Source: Hyphomicrobiales bacterium
Lineage (GTDB): Bacteria; Pseudomonadota; Alphaproteobacteria; Rhizobiales; JAJFHC01
Assembly (NCBI GenBank): GCA_021775835.1
Contig: JAJFHC010000118.1
Location: 1 to 64,000, forward strand
DNA: 64,000 bases
Reading direction: 5' to 3'
Shown here in pieces: positions 30,438 to 44,113 of this stretch (positions are counted from its first letter, which is position 1; every line of letters starts with the position of its first letter). A model generated the notes under the pieces. The model was not told the DNA's origin and ran no database searches. It saw only the letters and a program-made list of their open reading frames with translations. Made by a program: the position numbers and the translations under genes.

Positions 30438-31220
30438 TTGGACATATCTCTAACCGAATTGCTCCGGCTGGCGGTTCCCCCTGATCTGACGGCCTGGACA
30501 GTGGTGGCGCTGATCGGCGTCAATTTCGTGACGTCCGCGTTCACGGCAACCGTAGGCCTAGGGGGCGGCGTTATCAATCTTGCGGTCCTGGCAAACTTCC
30601 TGCCGGCGGCGTCCATAATTCCAATACACGCCGTCATCCAACTGGGTAACAACGCCAGCCGTACGGTTCTCAACTGGAAAAATGTCGTCTGGGCCCGATG
30701 TGTGTGGTTTATCCTTGGATCGCTTGCGGGAGCAGGGGCTGCTTCTCTGGTCGTGGTTGCTCTGCCGCGTCCGGCCCTGCAACTTATCCTCGGTGTGTTT
30801 GTTCTCTATTCGGTGTTTGGCCCGAAGCCCAAGAACCTTTCGCTGGGAAAGGCCGGGATCGTGATTGGCGGCGCGGTCACCACGTTCGCCACCTTCTTTG
30901 TCGGTGCCACCGGACCGTTGGTGGCAGCAATTCTGCCGGTGGCGACCATGGCCAGGCATCAGGTGGTGGCGACCCATGGGGCGCTAATGAGCTTTCAACA
31001 CGCCCTGAAAATCGTGTTCTTCGGTCTGGTCGGTTTTCACTTCCTGCCTTGGACCGGATTTCTGGCGGTCATGATCGGTGCGGGCTTTGCGGGGACTTAT
31101 GTGGGGCGCATGTTGTTGGGTCGGATGCCCGAGGCATTCTTCAAAAAGCTGTTTTATGCCGTTCTCGTGGTTCTGGGCGCACGCCTGATCTATGCTGGAG
31201 CCATCGAACTGCTTGCCTAA
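30438..31220 (+). CDS. TauE/SafE-family sulfite/sulfonate exporter-like membrane protein
   Basis: 260-residue membrane protein with about eight hydrophobic segments. The family's N-terminal VTSAFTATVGLGGGVINLAVL and the second repeat's GAVTTFATFFVGATGPLVAA and ATHGALMSFQHALK are visible. Members move sulfite, sulfoacetate or similar organosulfur anions; the substrate here is unknown. I choose the TTG at 30438, preceded 8 bp upstream by AAGAAGGA. The frame also extends back into priA, but that would place a hydrophilic tail first. It sits between priA and the atp operon. Confidence 0.83.
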   Translation: MDISLTELLRLAVPPDLTAWTVVALIGVNFVTSAFTATVGLGGGVINLAVLANFLPAASIIPIHAVIQLGNNASRTVLNWKNVVWARCVWFILGSLAGAGAASLVVVALPRPALQLILGVFVLYSVFGPKPKNLSLGKAGIVIGGAVTTFATFFVGATGPLVAAILPVATMARHQVVATHGALMSFQHALKIVFFGLVGFHFLPWTGFLAVMIGAGFAGTYVGRMLLGRMPEAFFKKLFYAVLVVLGARLIYAGAIELLA

Positions 31221-31302
31221 ACGAGCCCTGCGGGGCATGCTGCCCGGCGATAATATCTATGCGGCATATTGGCAACGCCACAACGAGTTGCATGCCAATG
31301 TG

Positions 31303-31330
31303 TTGCATGGCTGATTGTCTTTTGTTATAG
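31303..31330 (+). promoter_or_regulatory. Candidate sigma-70-type promoter of the atp operon
   Basis: TTGCAT (31303-31308) and TTATAG (31325-31330) are separated by 16 bases, in the 242-bp gap before atpH. It would give a leader of about 125 nt. GTTGCATG occurs twice here (31287 and 31302 regions), the second copy overlapping the -35. Confidence 0.4.
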
Positions 31331-31462
31331 GGAAGCGCGACAGCGGGGAGAATGGCGCATTTCAGTCGTTATTCTTACTAAAAAGTTCAATTAATTCAAA
31401 GGTCTGATGCACAATCCGCAGCGGAGTGTCAGCCTTGAAATCATATCAGAGAGCGTGATTAC

Positions 31463-32022
31463 GTGTCAGGTCAAGACCCTAATATCGCAGGCATGCCCGG
31501 TCGCTACGCCATGGCTCTGTTCGAGTTGGCGTCCGACAGCAATGCCCTGGAAACGGTAGAAGCAGATCTTGGGCAGTTCCAGTCCATGCTGGACGACAGT
31601 GAAGACCTGCGCCGCCTCGTGGACAGCCCGGTCTTTACGGCTGAAGAGCAAACCCGGTCAATTACGGCAATTCTCGAGAAATCGGATATCGGGCCGCTGA
31701 CATCAAATTTTGTCAGCCTGGTGGCTAGAAACCGTCGGCTTTTTGCCGTTGGTGACATGGTCAAAGCCTATCGTTCGCTTCTGGCGACGCACCGCGGCGA
31801 GGTGGCTGCAGAGGTTACCTCCGCGGAAGCTCTCAGTGACAGCCAAGTTGCCGCGTTGAAAGAATCGTTGAAAGCATCGGTCGGCAACAACGTACAAGTT
31901 CAAACACAGATTGATGCGAGTCTGCTCGGTGGCCTGATCGTCAAGGTCGGCAGCCGAATGGTTGACAGCTCGCTTCGTACTAAACTTCAAAGTCTCAAAA
32001 TAGCCATGAAAGAGGTCGGCTG

Positions 32023-32023
<1 letters not shown>
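31463..32023 (+). CDS. atpH: ATP synthase delta subunit
   Basis: 186-residue peripheral-stalk subunit linking F1 to the b subunits. The start of the fold, [13 protein letters not shown], and the C-terminal block [22 protein letters not shown] are diagnostic. The start is GTG at 31463. The stop overlaps the atpA start by one base. First gene of atpHAGDC; the F0 genes (atpIBEF) are elsewhere, as is normal in alphaproteobacteria. Confidence 0.95.
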
Positions 32024-33552
<1,529 letters not shown>

Positions 33553-33586
33553 CCGGCAACCTGAAGATCAAAAGGGAAGGCTTTAG

Positions 33587-35933
<2,347 letters not shown>

Positions 35934-35968
35934 CCTTAGGCAGGCTCACGGCAAAAGAGGAATAACTC

Positions 35969-36367
35969 ATGGCCGACACGTTCAGTTTCGAACTGGTATC
36001 GCCGGAGCGTTTGCTGCAGTCCGGCCAGGCAGTGCAGGTGACCATTCCGGGCACGGAGGGTGAATTCACCGTGCTTGCAGGCCACGCGCCGGTTTTGTCG
36101 ACCATCCGCCCCGGCATCATTCACGTGACCGGGGAAGGGGCAAGCGACGAACGGATCTTCATTCGTGGCGGCTTTGCCGAGGTGACGCCAACTGGCCTTA
36201 CAATTCTGGCGGAAGAAGCCGTTCCCATGGCAGATCTTGATGCCGAAGCTCTGGCACAGCAGATCAAGAACGCCGAGGAAGATGTGGCCGACGCGACAGA
36301 CGACAACAAACGTCAACGCGCTCAGGAATCCCTGGACCATCTCCATCAACTTCGGGATGCTTTGTAG
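35969..36367 (+). CDS. atpC: ATP synthase epsilon subunit
   Basis: 132-residue regulatory/rotor subunit. The N-terminal beta-sandwich (FSFELVSPERLLQSG, VTIPGTEGEFTVLAGHAPVLS) is complete; the C-terminal helical part is short. A Shine-Dalgarno (AAGAGGAA) precedes ATG 35969. Last gene of the operon. No clear intrinsic terminator was seen in the 208 bp that follow. Confidence 0.95.
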   Translation: MADTFSFELVSPERLLQSGQAVQVTIPGTEGEFTVLAGHAPVLSTIRPGIIHVTGEGASDERIFIRGGFAEVTPTGLTILAEEAVPMADLDAEALAQQIKNAEEDVADATDDNKRQRAQESLDHLHQLRDAL

Positions 36368-36575
36368 AACAATCCGGCGATTTCGACCTTAGGCCCGCTT
36401 CCAACGCGTGACACGTACCGGATGTCTGCCGCACTTGTTTCCGGCAATTGACTTGGACCGTGCGGCGAATCGCAACCCGCAACGGTGGTGCATTGCGCGG
36501 GAGAACAGCGTATGATCCGCATCATGCCGATCTTTGGGCGGAGTTCACACGAGTTTGTGTACGGGGGTGTAGGGA

Positions 36576-37394
36576 TTGCGCTGGACACTTGACGATATCA
36601 ACTGGGACGCATTCGACCGCAGCAAGGTCGATGAGCAAACACTGGCGGCCGTCAAGGCAGCATCCCTGGTGGAATTCAATGCGCCGGACTACGTGAGTTA
36701 TCTGTGCAATGTGTTTGCAGACAGCGAAGAGGTCCAACAGAACATTCGGCAGTGGGGTCGTGAAGAAGCCCAGCACGGCAAGGCCCTGGCCAAGTGGTCG
36801 AGAATGGCCGACTCAGCGTTTGATTTCGATGGCGCTTTCGACAGGTTCCGCGAGATCCAGGGCATCAACACCGAAGCCATCGAATCGGTCAGGGGCAGCC
36901 GCGCAGGTGAAATGATTGCCCGTTGCGTCGTTGAAAGCGGGACGTCGTCCTTCTATACGGCAATCAAGGACGCCACTGAAGAACCGGTCCTCAGACAGAT
37001 TGCCACTTATCTCGCAGCAGACGAATTTGCCCATTACCGCCTCTTCTACGATAGCTACAAGCGCTACGAAGGTGAGCTGCCGTCAACATGGCAAAGGATG
37101 CGCATCGCCGTGAGCCGGATCAACGAAGCCGACGACGATGAGCTTTCGGGGGCCTATTACTGCGCAAACTATCCCGAGGGCTCTGGCGTGGCCTATGACC
37201 GGAAGACCTTTGCGGCAGCCTATGAGAAGCGTGCTCTGGCGGTCTACAAAAGGTCCCATATCAACCGGATGATCGCCATGGTGGCAAAGGCCGGTGGGCT
37301 CAAACCGCATGGCCGGTTGAGCAATCTGATCAGTTCCGTCGCCTGGCATTTCATTTCCTTCAAGCAGTGGCGCCTGCATCGCACCGCGCTGTGA
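36576..37394 (+). CDS. Ferritin-like di-iron protein of unknown substrate
   Basis: 272-residue four-helix-bundle protein with a complete carboxylate-bridged di-iron set: E33, E64-A-Q-H67, E120 and E150-F-A-H153. The spacing resembles acyl-ACP desaturases and ferritin-like oxidases rather than true ferritin. The start must be the TTG at 36576, because TAG at 36570 closes the frame just upstream; the Shine-Dalgarno is poorly placed. It lies between atpC and a glycosyltransferase in a place where rppH commonly follows atpC, so it may be an added gene. Confidence 0.8.
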   Translation: MRWTLDDINWDAFDRSKVDEQTLAAVKAASLVEFNAPDYVSYLCNVFADSEEVQQNIRQWGREEAQHGKALAKWSRMADSAFDFDGAFDRFREIQGINTEAIESVRGSRAGEMIARCVVESGTSSFYTAIKDATEEPVLRQIATYLAADEFAHYRLFYDSYKRYEGELPSTWQRMRIAVSRINEADDDELSGAYYCANYPEGSGVAYDRKTFAAAYEKRALAVYKRSHINRMIAMVAKAGGLKPHGRLSNLISSVAWHFISFKQWRLHRTAL

Positions 37395-37453
37395 TGTAGC
37401 GTCGGACTGACCAACCGAAACCAGATCACATCTTACTGGTGCGGTGCTGAACC

Positions 37454-38497
37454 ATGCGCAAGATCGTCTACACCGTTTCAGAGGACTACGAACGCCGTAC
37501 CGGTGGATGGATTTACAACGAAAATCTGCTCAGGGAACTGGGTCGTTTAGGACACCCCATTGAACGGCTTGTGCTGCCCGGCGGTTTTCCCAATCCATCG
37601 GACACGGCCGTGGCGGCAACCGGTGAAATCTTCGCCAGAATCCCCGATGATACTCTCGTCCTTGTCGATCAGATCTGCCTTGGTGTGTTACCGGCCCTGG
37701 CTGCGGTACAGGGTACCCGCCTCAGACTCGCGATGATTGTCCACCACCCGATCGCGTTCGAAAACGAGTCCGACAAAGCGGCCAGCGAAGAGTTGTTCGC
37801 CTCAGAAAAAGCCGTACTGGTCCATGTAAGACACGCCATTGTAACATCACTGACCACTTGTCGTGCTCTCGTGGAAAGATACGGTGTCCCTGCGGAAAAG
37901 ATTATCTGCGCCGAACCGGGATCAGATCGGCGCGCTGTATCCCAAGGCAGTACCGAGGGTCCGCTCCGACTGCTTTCGGTGGGGGCCCTTGTGCCTAGAA
38001 AAGGGCAGGACGTTCTCCTCTCAGCCATGGCGGGCCTGACAGATTTACCCTGGTCCCTGACGATCGTTGGAAACACCAACAGGGATCGGCAACACCTCGG
38101 CCGCATAAGACAAATCCTCGACCGGAATCAGTTGCGTGAGCGGGCGTGCCTGGTCGGTGAGCTGTCCCAGGATGATCTTGACGAACTCTGGCAGACCACA
38201 GATCTTTTTGTCTCCGCGTCAAGACATGAGGGGTACGGAATGGCAGTTGCCGAGGCGATTGCTCGTGGCATTCCCGTGGTGACGACGCGGGCAGGGGCCG
38301 TCGGCGAGTGGATCAGTCCGGATGCGGCCCTCGTGGTCCCCAACGGAGACGTCCAGAGGTTGTGCCGGGCCATCAGGTCGGTTATGGAAAATTGTGTTCT
38401 TCGGCAGAACCTGCGCGCTGGCGCACTTGCCCAACGCAAATCTCTACCCGAGTGGACGACAGCCGCCAGGAAAGTTTCGGTCGTCGTCAGCCACTGA
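37454..38497 (+). CDS. GT4-family glycosyltransferase
   Basis: 347-residue GT-B glycosyltransferase of the GT4 group. The C-terminal donor domain shows LLSVGALVPRKGQDVLLSAM, the WSLTIVGNTNRD strand, and the E-x7-E nucleotide-sugar motif in SRHEGYGMAVAEAIARGIPV. The N-terminal domain starts with a GGWIYNENLLRELGRLGH acceptor-side segment. Acceptor and donor are unknown. It ends 5 bp from the convergent rppH. Confidence 0.87.
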   Translation: MRKIVYTVSEDYERRTGGWIYNENLLRELGRLGHPIERLVLPGGFPNPSDTAVAATGEIFARIPDDTLVLVDQICLGVLPALAAVQGTRLRLAMIVHHPIAFENESDKAASEELFASEKAVLVHVRHAIVTSLTTCRALVERYGVPAEKIICAEPGSDRRAVSQGSTEGPLRLLSVGALVPRKGQDVLLSAMAGLTDLPWSLTIVGNTNRDRQHLGRIRQILDRNQLRERACLVGELSQDDLDELWQTTDLFVSASRHEGYGMAVAEAIARGIPVVTTRAGAVGEWISPDAALVVPNGDVQRLCRAIRSVMENCVLRQNLRAGALAQRKSLPEWTTAARKVSVVVSH

Positions 38498-38502
38498 GAG
38501 TG

Positions 38503-39018
38503 TCAGTCGTCCTGAGGATGTGGGCCGGTTAAAGGCCGAAACTCCGCGACGACCTGCTCATAGACGTCGCGCTTGAAGGGGACGACGAGGTCTGACAAGT
38601 GATCGATATCGACCCATTTCCAGCTGTCGAATTCCGGCTCCTCTCCGTGATCAGCCGCAATATCGAAGTCTCCATCGGAACCGTTGAAACGCATGGCAAA
38701 CCATTTTTGCTTCTGGCCCCGATACCGACCCTTGAGTGCCTTTCCTATGGCGTCCTCCGGCAAGTCGTAGGTCAACCACTCGGTCGTCTCGCCGATTATT
38801 GATGCGTCATCCGTTCCGGTTTCCTCGCGCAACTCCCTCAGCGCTGCCTCGTTCGGGTTTTCACCCTTATCGATACCGCCCTGTGGCATCTGCCATCGGT
38901 GTTGCGACGCGTCGTTGTCCCATTTGGGAATTCTCTGGCCGACCCAGACGAGACCGCTCTGGTTGATCAGCATGATGCCCACACAAGGCCTGTAGGGTAG
39001 GTCCGACACAGAGGACAT
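38503..39018 (-). CDS. rppH: RNA pyrophosphohydrolase
   Basis: 171-residue Nudix enzyme that removes pyrophosphate from the 5' end of mRNA and starts decay. The N-terminal [21 protein letters not shown] and [14 protein letters not shown] are RppH-specific, and the Nudix box runs [21 protein letters not shown] start at ATG 39018 ([11 protein letters not shown]). It lies downstream of the DUF610 gene on the minus strand, the common alphaproteobacterial order. Confidence 0.93.
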   Translation of the reverse strand: MSSVSDLPYRPCVGIMLINQSGLVWVGQRIPKWDNDASQHRWQMPQGGIDKGENPNEAALRELREETGTDDASIIGETTEWLTYDLPEDAIGKALKGRYRGQKQKWFAMRFNGSDGDFDIAADHGEEPEFDSWKWVDIDHLSDLVVPFKRDVYEQVVAEFRPLTGPHPQDD

Positions 39019-39026
39019 TGTCGGTA

Positions 39027-40184
39027 TCAACTTGACCCGGTGGGAATGGCGGCACTTACAGGAATCAGAATAATATTTCTGTCTTCGAGTGTCTGTGCCC
39101 ACCGCGCAATACTATCGATGGTGACCGGCAAGCCGGACCCCACGCCAATCGCCAGGCCGCGCTCCAGAGCAATTTCCTCAAGGGTCGCCAGCATGTTTTC
39201 AATCGCGTTAGCGGTTTGCTCGCCGTCAATGACAACATCTGCGGTCGATGCGCCAAGCCCCACTTCCTCCGCGATAGGCTGCGACTGACTGCGTCCGGAT
39301 GTGCCGTCGTCGACATAGACAAGGCCGCGCGCGCTGATCTGTTTCAATGCAGGCCTCAGGGCATCCGAATTCGAGGTGAACTTGGCGCCCATATAATTGG
39401 TGACGCCGAAGTAACCGGTGAAACGACTGAGCAGCCATTCCAGGCGGTTGATGTTCTCTTGAGGTGAGACATGGGTCAGCAAGGTATAGGGGCCTGGATC
39501 GTTGTCTGGATAGTCGAATGGCTCCATGGGCAACTGGAGCATGACCTCGTGACCGCTGCGACGCGCACGCGTGATCCATTTTTGTAATTTTTCCGGATAG
39601 GGTGCAAAGGCCAGCGTGACTTCACCGGGAAGCCGGTCAATGGCGTTGCGGGTGCCGTCGTTGCTCAGGCCCATGCCGCCGATGAGAATAGCGATCCTTG
39701 CCGGTGTACCCTCGCCTGTGGCCATTTGAGGTGCCTGGCGGGCGTAGGCCTGACTTGGCCGTCGGCCGTCGGTTCCGATCCGAGGAAGAATGCCGTGTTG
39801 GCCATGCTCGACAAGGCCATCGACCGGGACCTTCGGCAACGCGCCCGCGCGTGGTGTCTGTGGTTCCTCGGCCAACTCCGTCTCGGCAATGTCTTCCTGG
39901 CCCTCTTCAACCAGTTCGGAAACCGTCTCGTCCGTTTTGAGACCGTTTCTCATGCCGAGTTCGGTTGCGGTCACATCACTCTGTGCTGTTTGGGAATCCA
40001 GGGCCAGGATAACAACCGGTTCACCGCCCAGCGGATTGGGGTTGATGCTCAGCCAGGCAAACAGGCCCATCGCACCGAACACCACGACACCGAGCACCAA
40101 TTGAAGTGCCGTTAGCCTGACATCAAGCAACCGGCGCACAATATTGCGCCGGTTGAGAGGTCTGTCCAGATTATCCGCCGCCAT
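39027..40184 (-). CDS. Divergent polysaccharide deacetylase (DUF610/YibQ-like) membrane protein
   Basis: 385-residue protein with an N-terminal transmembrane helix ([19 protein letters not shown], about residues 27-46), an acidic linker to about residue 155, then a polysaccharide-deacetylase-like domain. Seen: [46 protein letters not shown] and [11 protein letters not shown]. The catalytic metal motif of true deacetylases is not evident. The gene commonly sits between rppH and ctpA with envC-type genes, suggesting a cell-wall role. Confidence 0.88.
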   Translation of the reverse strand: MAADNLDRPLNRRNIVRRLLDVRLTALQLVLGVVVFGAMGLFAWLSINPNPLGGEPVVILALDSQTAQSDVTATELGMRNGLKTDETVSELVEEGQEDIAETELAEEPQTPRAGALPKVPVDGLVEHGQHGILPRIGTDGRRPSQAYARQAPQMATGEGTPARIAILIGGMGLSNDGTRNAIDRLPGEVTLAFAPYPEKLQKWITRARRSGHEVMLQLPMEPFDYPDNDPGPYTLLTHVSPQENINRLEWLLSRFTGYFGVTNYMGAKFTSNSDALRPALKQISARGLVYVDDGTSGRSQSQPIAEEVGLGASTADVVIDGEQTANAIENMLATLEEIALERGLAIGVGSGLPVTIDSIARWAQTLEDRNIILIPVSAAIPTGSS

Positions 40185-40321
40185 AATCTCAATCAGCCAG
40201 TCGTCCGGGTCAGGCTTGCCGGGGTCAACTCATCCCCATCGAAGCACTTTGACCACATTCCAAACATTGGAACGACCTGCATTCACACAAATGCAGAGCG
40301 CTCCAATAGGTTTGCCTTGCC

Positions 40322-41659
40322 TCAGTTCGCTACGCTCGACGGCTCGCTCGTGGTGTTCCGGCTGCTGTCAACCTTCACACCGCGAAGAACGTTGAGCGCG
40401 TAAATCAGTTGCTTGTCGTCTTCCTTCTTGGCCGGCACGTAGGATGCTGAACCGGATTGCTCTTCTTCTTCCTTGGTGCCTTCGTTCTTGAGGTGTCCAC
40501 GCAAGTTGGCTTCGCCCCGGGGCTTGCTGCGTTTCTTGAGATCTTCAGGGATCTCCTGCTCAACCACGATATTGGGATCAATGCCCTTGGCCTGAATGGA
40601 GCGTCCGGCAGGTGTGTAGTACCGCGCCGTGGTCAACCTGATGGCACCATTGCTACCGAGCGGAATGATGGTCTGAACCGAGCCCTTGCCAAAAGAGCGC
40701 GTGCCGATAACGGTGGCCCGCTTGTGGTCCTGAAGAGCGCCGGCCACAATCTCCGACGCCGATGCTGATCCGCCATTGATGAGCACGATAACGGGCTTGC
40801 CCTTGGTAAGGTCGCCGGGATCGGCATTGTAGCGTTGTGTTTCTTCGGCGTTGCGTCCGCGGGTCGAAACGATTTCTCCCCGCTTGAGGAATGTATCGGA
40901 CACCGAAATTGCCTGATCGAGCAGGCCGCCTGGGTTGTTCCTGAGATCAAGGACAAAACCCTTCAGCTTGTCGTTGCCGATCTTGGAGCCCAGATTCTTG
41001 ATTGCCTTGTTGAGGCCAGTCTGGGTCTGCTCGTTGAACGTGGTGATGCGAATGTAGGCAACATCGTTTTCCTGACGTGATCGCACGGAACGAATGCGAA
41101 TGACGTCGCGGGTGATCTTGATATCGAAGGGCTCATCGACGCCTTCGCGCACGACGGTCAAAAAAATAGAAGTATTGACCTTGCCGCGCATCTTTTCGAC
41201 AGCCTCATTCAATTTGAGACCGATGATCTGCTCACCATCGAGCTGGGTGATCAGGTCGCCTGAGCGCACGCCCGCCCGCGCTGCCGGCGTATCGTCGATT
41301 GGCGTCACAACCTTTACGAGGCCGTTTTCCATGGTTACGTCAATACCCAGTCCGCCAAACTCGCCGCGGGTCTGAACCTGCATGTCGCGGAACATTTTGG
41401 CGTTCATGTAACTCGAATGGGGGTCAAGGGATGAAAGCATGCCATTGATGGCGGAATCGATCAGTTTACTGTCGTCGGGTACCTCGACGTAATCCGATCG
41501 TACACGGTCAAACACGTCGCCAAACAAATTCAGCTGGCGATAGGTCTCGGAATTTGCCGCACTGGCAGCGCCTTGTGGACCGAAGCTCTGAAGAGCCAAC
41601 ATTGCCGCGATGGCTCCAACGGCAAAGCATCCCAATCCTGCAAAAATGGATCTACGCAT
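40322..41659 (-). CDS. ctpA: S41-family carboxy-terminal processing protease
   Basis: 445-residue exported serine protease. The signal/anchor segment is at residues 5-25, a PDZ domain about 85-170 (GLGIDVTMENGLVKVVTP, GDLITQLDGEQIIGL), then the tail-protease core with the serine in NGGSASASEIVAGAL and the general-base lysine in SFGKGSVQT. The C-terminal 60 residues are charged and low-complexity. Its ATG overlaps the envC stop by one base. CtpA proteases commonly act on peptidoglycan hydrolases or their activators, consistent with this neighbour. Confidence 0.93.
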   Translation of the reverse strand: MRRSIFAGLGCFAVGAIAAMLALQSFGPQGAASAANSETYRQLNLFGDVFDRVRSDYVEVPDDSKLIDSAINGMLSSLDPHSSYMNAKMFRDMQVQTRGEFGGLGIDVTMENGLVKVVTPIDDTPAARAGVRSGDLITQLDGEQIIGLKLNEAVEKMRGKVNTSIFLTVVREGVDEPFDIKITRDVIRIRSVRSRQENDVAYIRITTFNEQTQTGLNKAIKNLGSKIGNDKLKGFVLDLRNNPGGLLDQAISVSDTFLKRGEIVSTRGRNAEETQRYNADPGDLTKGKPVIVLINGGSASASEIVAGALQDHKRATVIGTRSFGKGSVQTIIPLGSNGAIRLTTARYYTPAGRSIQAKGIDPNIVVEQEIPEDLKKRSKPRGEANLRGHLKNEGTKEEEEQSGSASYVPAKKEDDKQLIYALNVLRGVKVDSSRNTTSEPSSVAN

Positions 41660-42948
41660 TATCCACGTACCTTTTCATCGTTACCGGCCCACCAAGGGCC
41701 TGGATTTATTGAGCGGTCCTTCCTGCGAAACTCAACATACAGGACAGGTCGGTCATCGCCTTCGATGCCACCGACAGCGGCGCTGTTCACGGCTTGTTTT
41801 CCCATATTGCCTATGGGTTCACCTGCGCGAACAAACTGTTCGGTCACCACATTGACGTCTTTCATTCCAGCCAACAGTACATGATACCCCTCGCCGGCAT
41901 TAATGATCAATAGCTCGCCGTAACTTCTAAAGGGTCCTGCGTAAACAATCCAGCCGTCACATGGTGCGGTGACCTGGGCGTTTCCCCGGGTAGCAATGGA
42001 ATCGCCCTTGGCAGGGCTACCATAGCCGTCAGACGCGCCAAATTCACGTATCCGTGTCCCCTGCGCCGGAAATGCCAGCAGTCCGTGGGCCTTCGAAAAG
42101 CGTACTGTAGGCTTGACCAATGCGGTCGCTCTGGCCACAACCTTTTGTTTTTGCGTCTGAGTCTTCTCCTTGGCCTTCTTGTCCCTGTCTATCTGAGCGA
42201 TCAGATCCTTGAGGGAGTTGGCCTTCTCGACAAGTTTTGAGATGCGTTCACGTTCCGACTTGATCTCTTCCTCGGTGATCCTGGATGCAGAGTTTTTCGC
42301 CGCCAACAGGCTTTTTACTTCCTTCTGTTCGGCCTCGAGATTTGTCAAATTCTGTGACAGGTAACGCTTTTCACGCAAAATTGTGAGCCGCAGGGACTTC
42401 AGACTGGAGAGATCTTGAACCAGGGCATTTGCCTCAACCCGCAATTCCGGAACGATAATGCCCAAAAGCATGGCACTGCGCAGTGCTTCCAGAGCATCCG
42501 CAGGCTTCACGGCAAGGGCCGGGGGCGGGTTCTGTTCCAGACGTTGAAGCCCGGCAATCAGTTCCGCCAGCATGCCCCGTCTCTGAGTCAGGCGCTGTTT
42601 GACGTCAACCTCACGCTTCTGAAGGTTGACCAGGCGTTTTTCCGTGGCGCCAATCTGCGCCTCCCGCGCGTTGACCCGGGATGCCGTGGCAACAAGCCGA
42701 CGGCTGAGGCGGCTCATTTCCGTGGCCAGGGCGCGAGCTTCGGTTTCCAGTCCCTCCGCACGGGTCTTGGATTCGTCAAGTTGATCTTCGACCGCCTTCA
42801 AATCGTCGCTGCTTTGCGCATGCACTTGAGCAGGGCCAAAGGCAGACAGCAGAACAAACAGTGCCGATGCCGCAATCAAAGTGCGGAAATAGGGAACCTG
42901 GCGGTAAACGGTCCGTTCGGCTATTGGGCGGCGGTTCAAATGCATCAA
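41659..42948 (-). CDS. EnvC-like murein hydrolase activator
   Basis: 429-residue secreted protein with a signal peptide (TLIAASALFVLLSAFG, Ala-X-Ala before residue 46), a long coiled coil (about 48-275) and a LytM/M23 domain. The LytM domain lacks the usual zinc ligands: the first H-x3-D and the H-x-H motifs are absent, while GYHVLLAGM and LYVEFRRKDRSINPGPWW remain. This is the degenerate pattern of EnvC, which activates amidases rather than cutting murein itself. Coupled to ctpA by a 1-bp overlap. Confidence 0.9.
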   Translation of the reverse strand: MMHLNRRPIAERTVYRQVPYFRTLIAASALFVLLSAFGPAQVHAQSSDDLKAVEDQLDESKTRAEGLETEARALATEMSRLSRRLVATASRVNAREAQIGATEKRLVNLQKREVDVKQRLTQRRGMLAELIAGLQRLEQNPPPALAVKPADALEALRSAMLLGIIVPELRVEANALVQDLSSLKSLRLTILREKRYLSQNLTNLEAEQKEVKSLLAAKNSASRITEEEIKSERERISKLVEKANSLKDLIAQIDRDKKAKEKTQTQKQKVVARATALVKPTVRFSKAHGLLAFPAQGTRIREFGASDGYGSPAKGDSIATRGNAQVTAPCDGWIVYAGPFRSYGELLIINAGEGYHVLLAGMKDVNVVTEQFVRAGEPIGNMGKQAVNSAAVGGIEGDDRPVLYVEFRRKDRSINPGPWWAGNDEKVRG

Positions 42949-42984
42949 ACGGTCATATCCTGAATTTCGTAATGCAGTCCCAAT

Positions 42985-43467
42985 TCACTCGCGATGATAG
43001 GGATGTTTCGTCAATATGGTTACCGCCCGGTAAAGTTGTTCGGTAAGCATTGCTCTCGCAAACATGTGCGGCCAGGTCATCGGACCGAATGATAGCAGAA
43101 AATCGCACCGATCTCGGATCTCAATCCCGTGACCGTCCGGACCGCCGATCAGAAACGTCAGGTCTTTTTCACCTTGGTCAAGCCAGGTTCCAAGGCGTTG
43201 CGAAAACGCCTGGCTGGTGAATGTCTTGCCGGTCTCGTCGAGGCCGACCGTGACACCACCGACCGGGATTGTGGCCGTCAACGCCGATGCCTCTTCGCGA
43301 AGTCGGTCCGCTTTGTCCGGGCGAGACGACTCCGGGAAATCCCTCACGGTCACGGTACGAACGCCGACTGTCCGGCCCTGGACTTCGACACGACCGAGAT
43401 AATCGTCACAAAGCGACTTCGCAGGTCCCTTCTTCATGCGACCGATGGCGCTGATCTGAATTTTCAT
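42985..43467 (-). CDS. rlmH: 23S rRNA (pseudouridine-1915-N3)-methyltransferase
   Basis: 160-residue SPOUT methyltransferase acting on helix 69 of 23S rRNA. The C-terminal trefoil knot is clear: LTFLIGGPDGHG and LLSFGPMTWPHMFARAMLTEQLYRA. The N-terminal KIQISAIGRMKKGPAKSL also matches. Downstream of rsfS with a 51-bp gap, as in most alphaproteobacteria. Confidence 0.95.
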   Translation of the reverse strand: MKIQISAIGRMKKGPAKSLCDDYLGRVEVQGRTVGVRTVTVRDFPESSRPDKADRLREEASALTATIPVGGVTVGLDETGKTFTSQAFSQRLGTWLDQGEKDLTFLIGGPDGHGIEIRDRCDFLLSFGPMTWPHMFARAMLTEQLYRAVTILTKHPYHRE

Positions 43468-43518
43468 GTCATCCCTGAGGATAAGATTGGATCAGCGCCC
43501 CGTCGGGTGCACTTTCGT

Positions 43519-43866
43519 TCAGACCGCGACCTTGTCGTCGGGTGTATTCGCCGACCAGAGTTTCTCCAGATTGTAGAAACTGCGGACTTCGGGACGAAAT
43601 ATGTGAACGATCACGTCGCCGGCGTCGATCAGGACCCAGTCGCAATTTGGCAGACCTTCAACACGGGCTTTGCCCAGTCCTTCGTCCTTGAGTGCCGACG
43701 AAAGCTGATTAGCCACCGCCCCAACGTGACGTTGAGAGCGGCCGGATGACACGACCATGTAGTCTGCTATAGAGGTTTTTCCGCCGAGATCGATCGTAAC
43801 CACGTCTTCGGCCTTGGCATCGTCGAGACAGCTTAGAATGATGTCCAACAAATTTTGTGATGTCAT
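43519..43866 (-). CDS. rsfS: Ribosomal silencing factor
   Basis: 115-residue RsfS/Iojap protein that binds L14 and blocks subunit joining when nutrients are scarce. Seen: VTIDLGGKTSIADYMVVSSGRSQRHV and NCDWVLIDAGDVIVHIFRPEVRSFYNLEKLW, both diagnostic. It is usually immediately downstream of nadD; here a plus-strand amidase gene stands between them. Confidence 0.95.
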   Translation of the reverse strand: MTSQNLLDIILSCLDDAKAEDVVTIDLGGKTSIADYMVVSSGRSQRHVGAVANQLSSALKDEGLGKARVEGLPNCDWVLIDAGDVIVHIFRPEVRSFYNLEKLWSANTPDDKVAV

Positions 43867-44113
43867 GCCGTCATCCGGTAAAACATCACCTGCAAATCCA
43901 CCCTGTGCGGCGGATTCGCCACGCTGTTGCAGTGTCAGGATTGTAGTCCTTTCCCAAAAAAAGTATGCGGCGGGATGTTTGCCGCTCAGTGCCTTGTCTC
44001 AATAACGGTTTCGCTATTCTCATGAGCACACGTTACACATTCCTCCAGAACGTATACCTATAAAGAATAAGACGATATCGTTCGATGTTCAATAGACGAA
44101 TTGGTGAGGTGAG

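Noticed and set aside
28847..30673. A 608-codon minus-strand open frame across priA
   Set aside because: Shadow of priA; no recognisable motifs and it crosses the next gene boundary.
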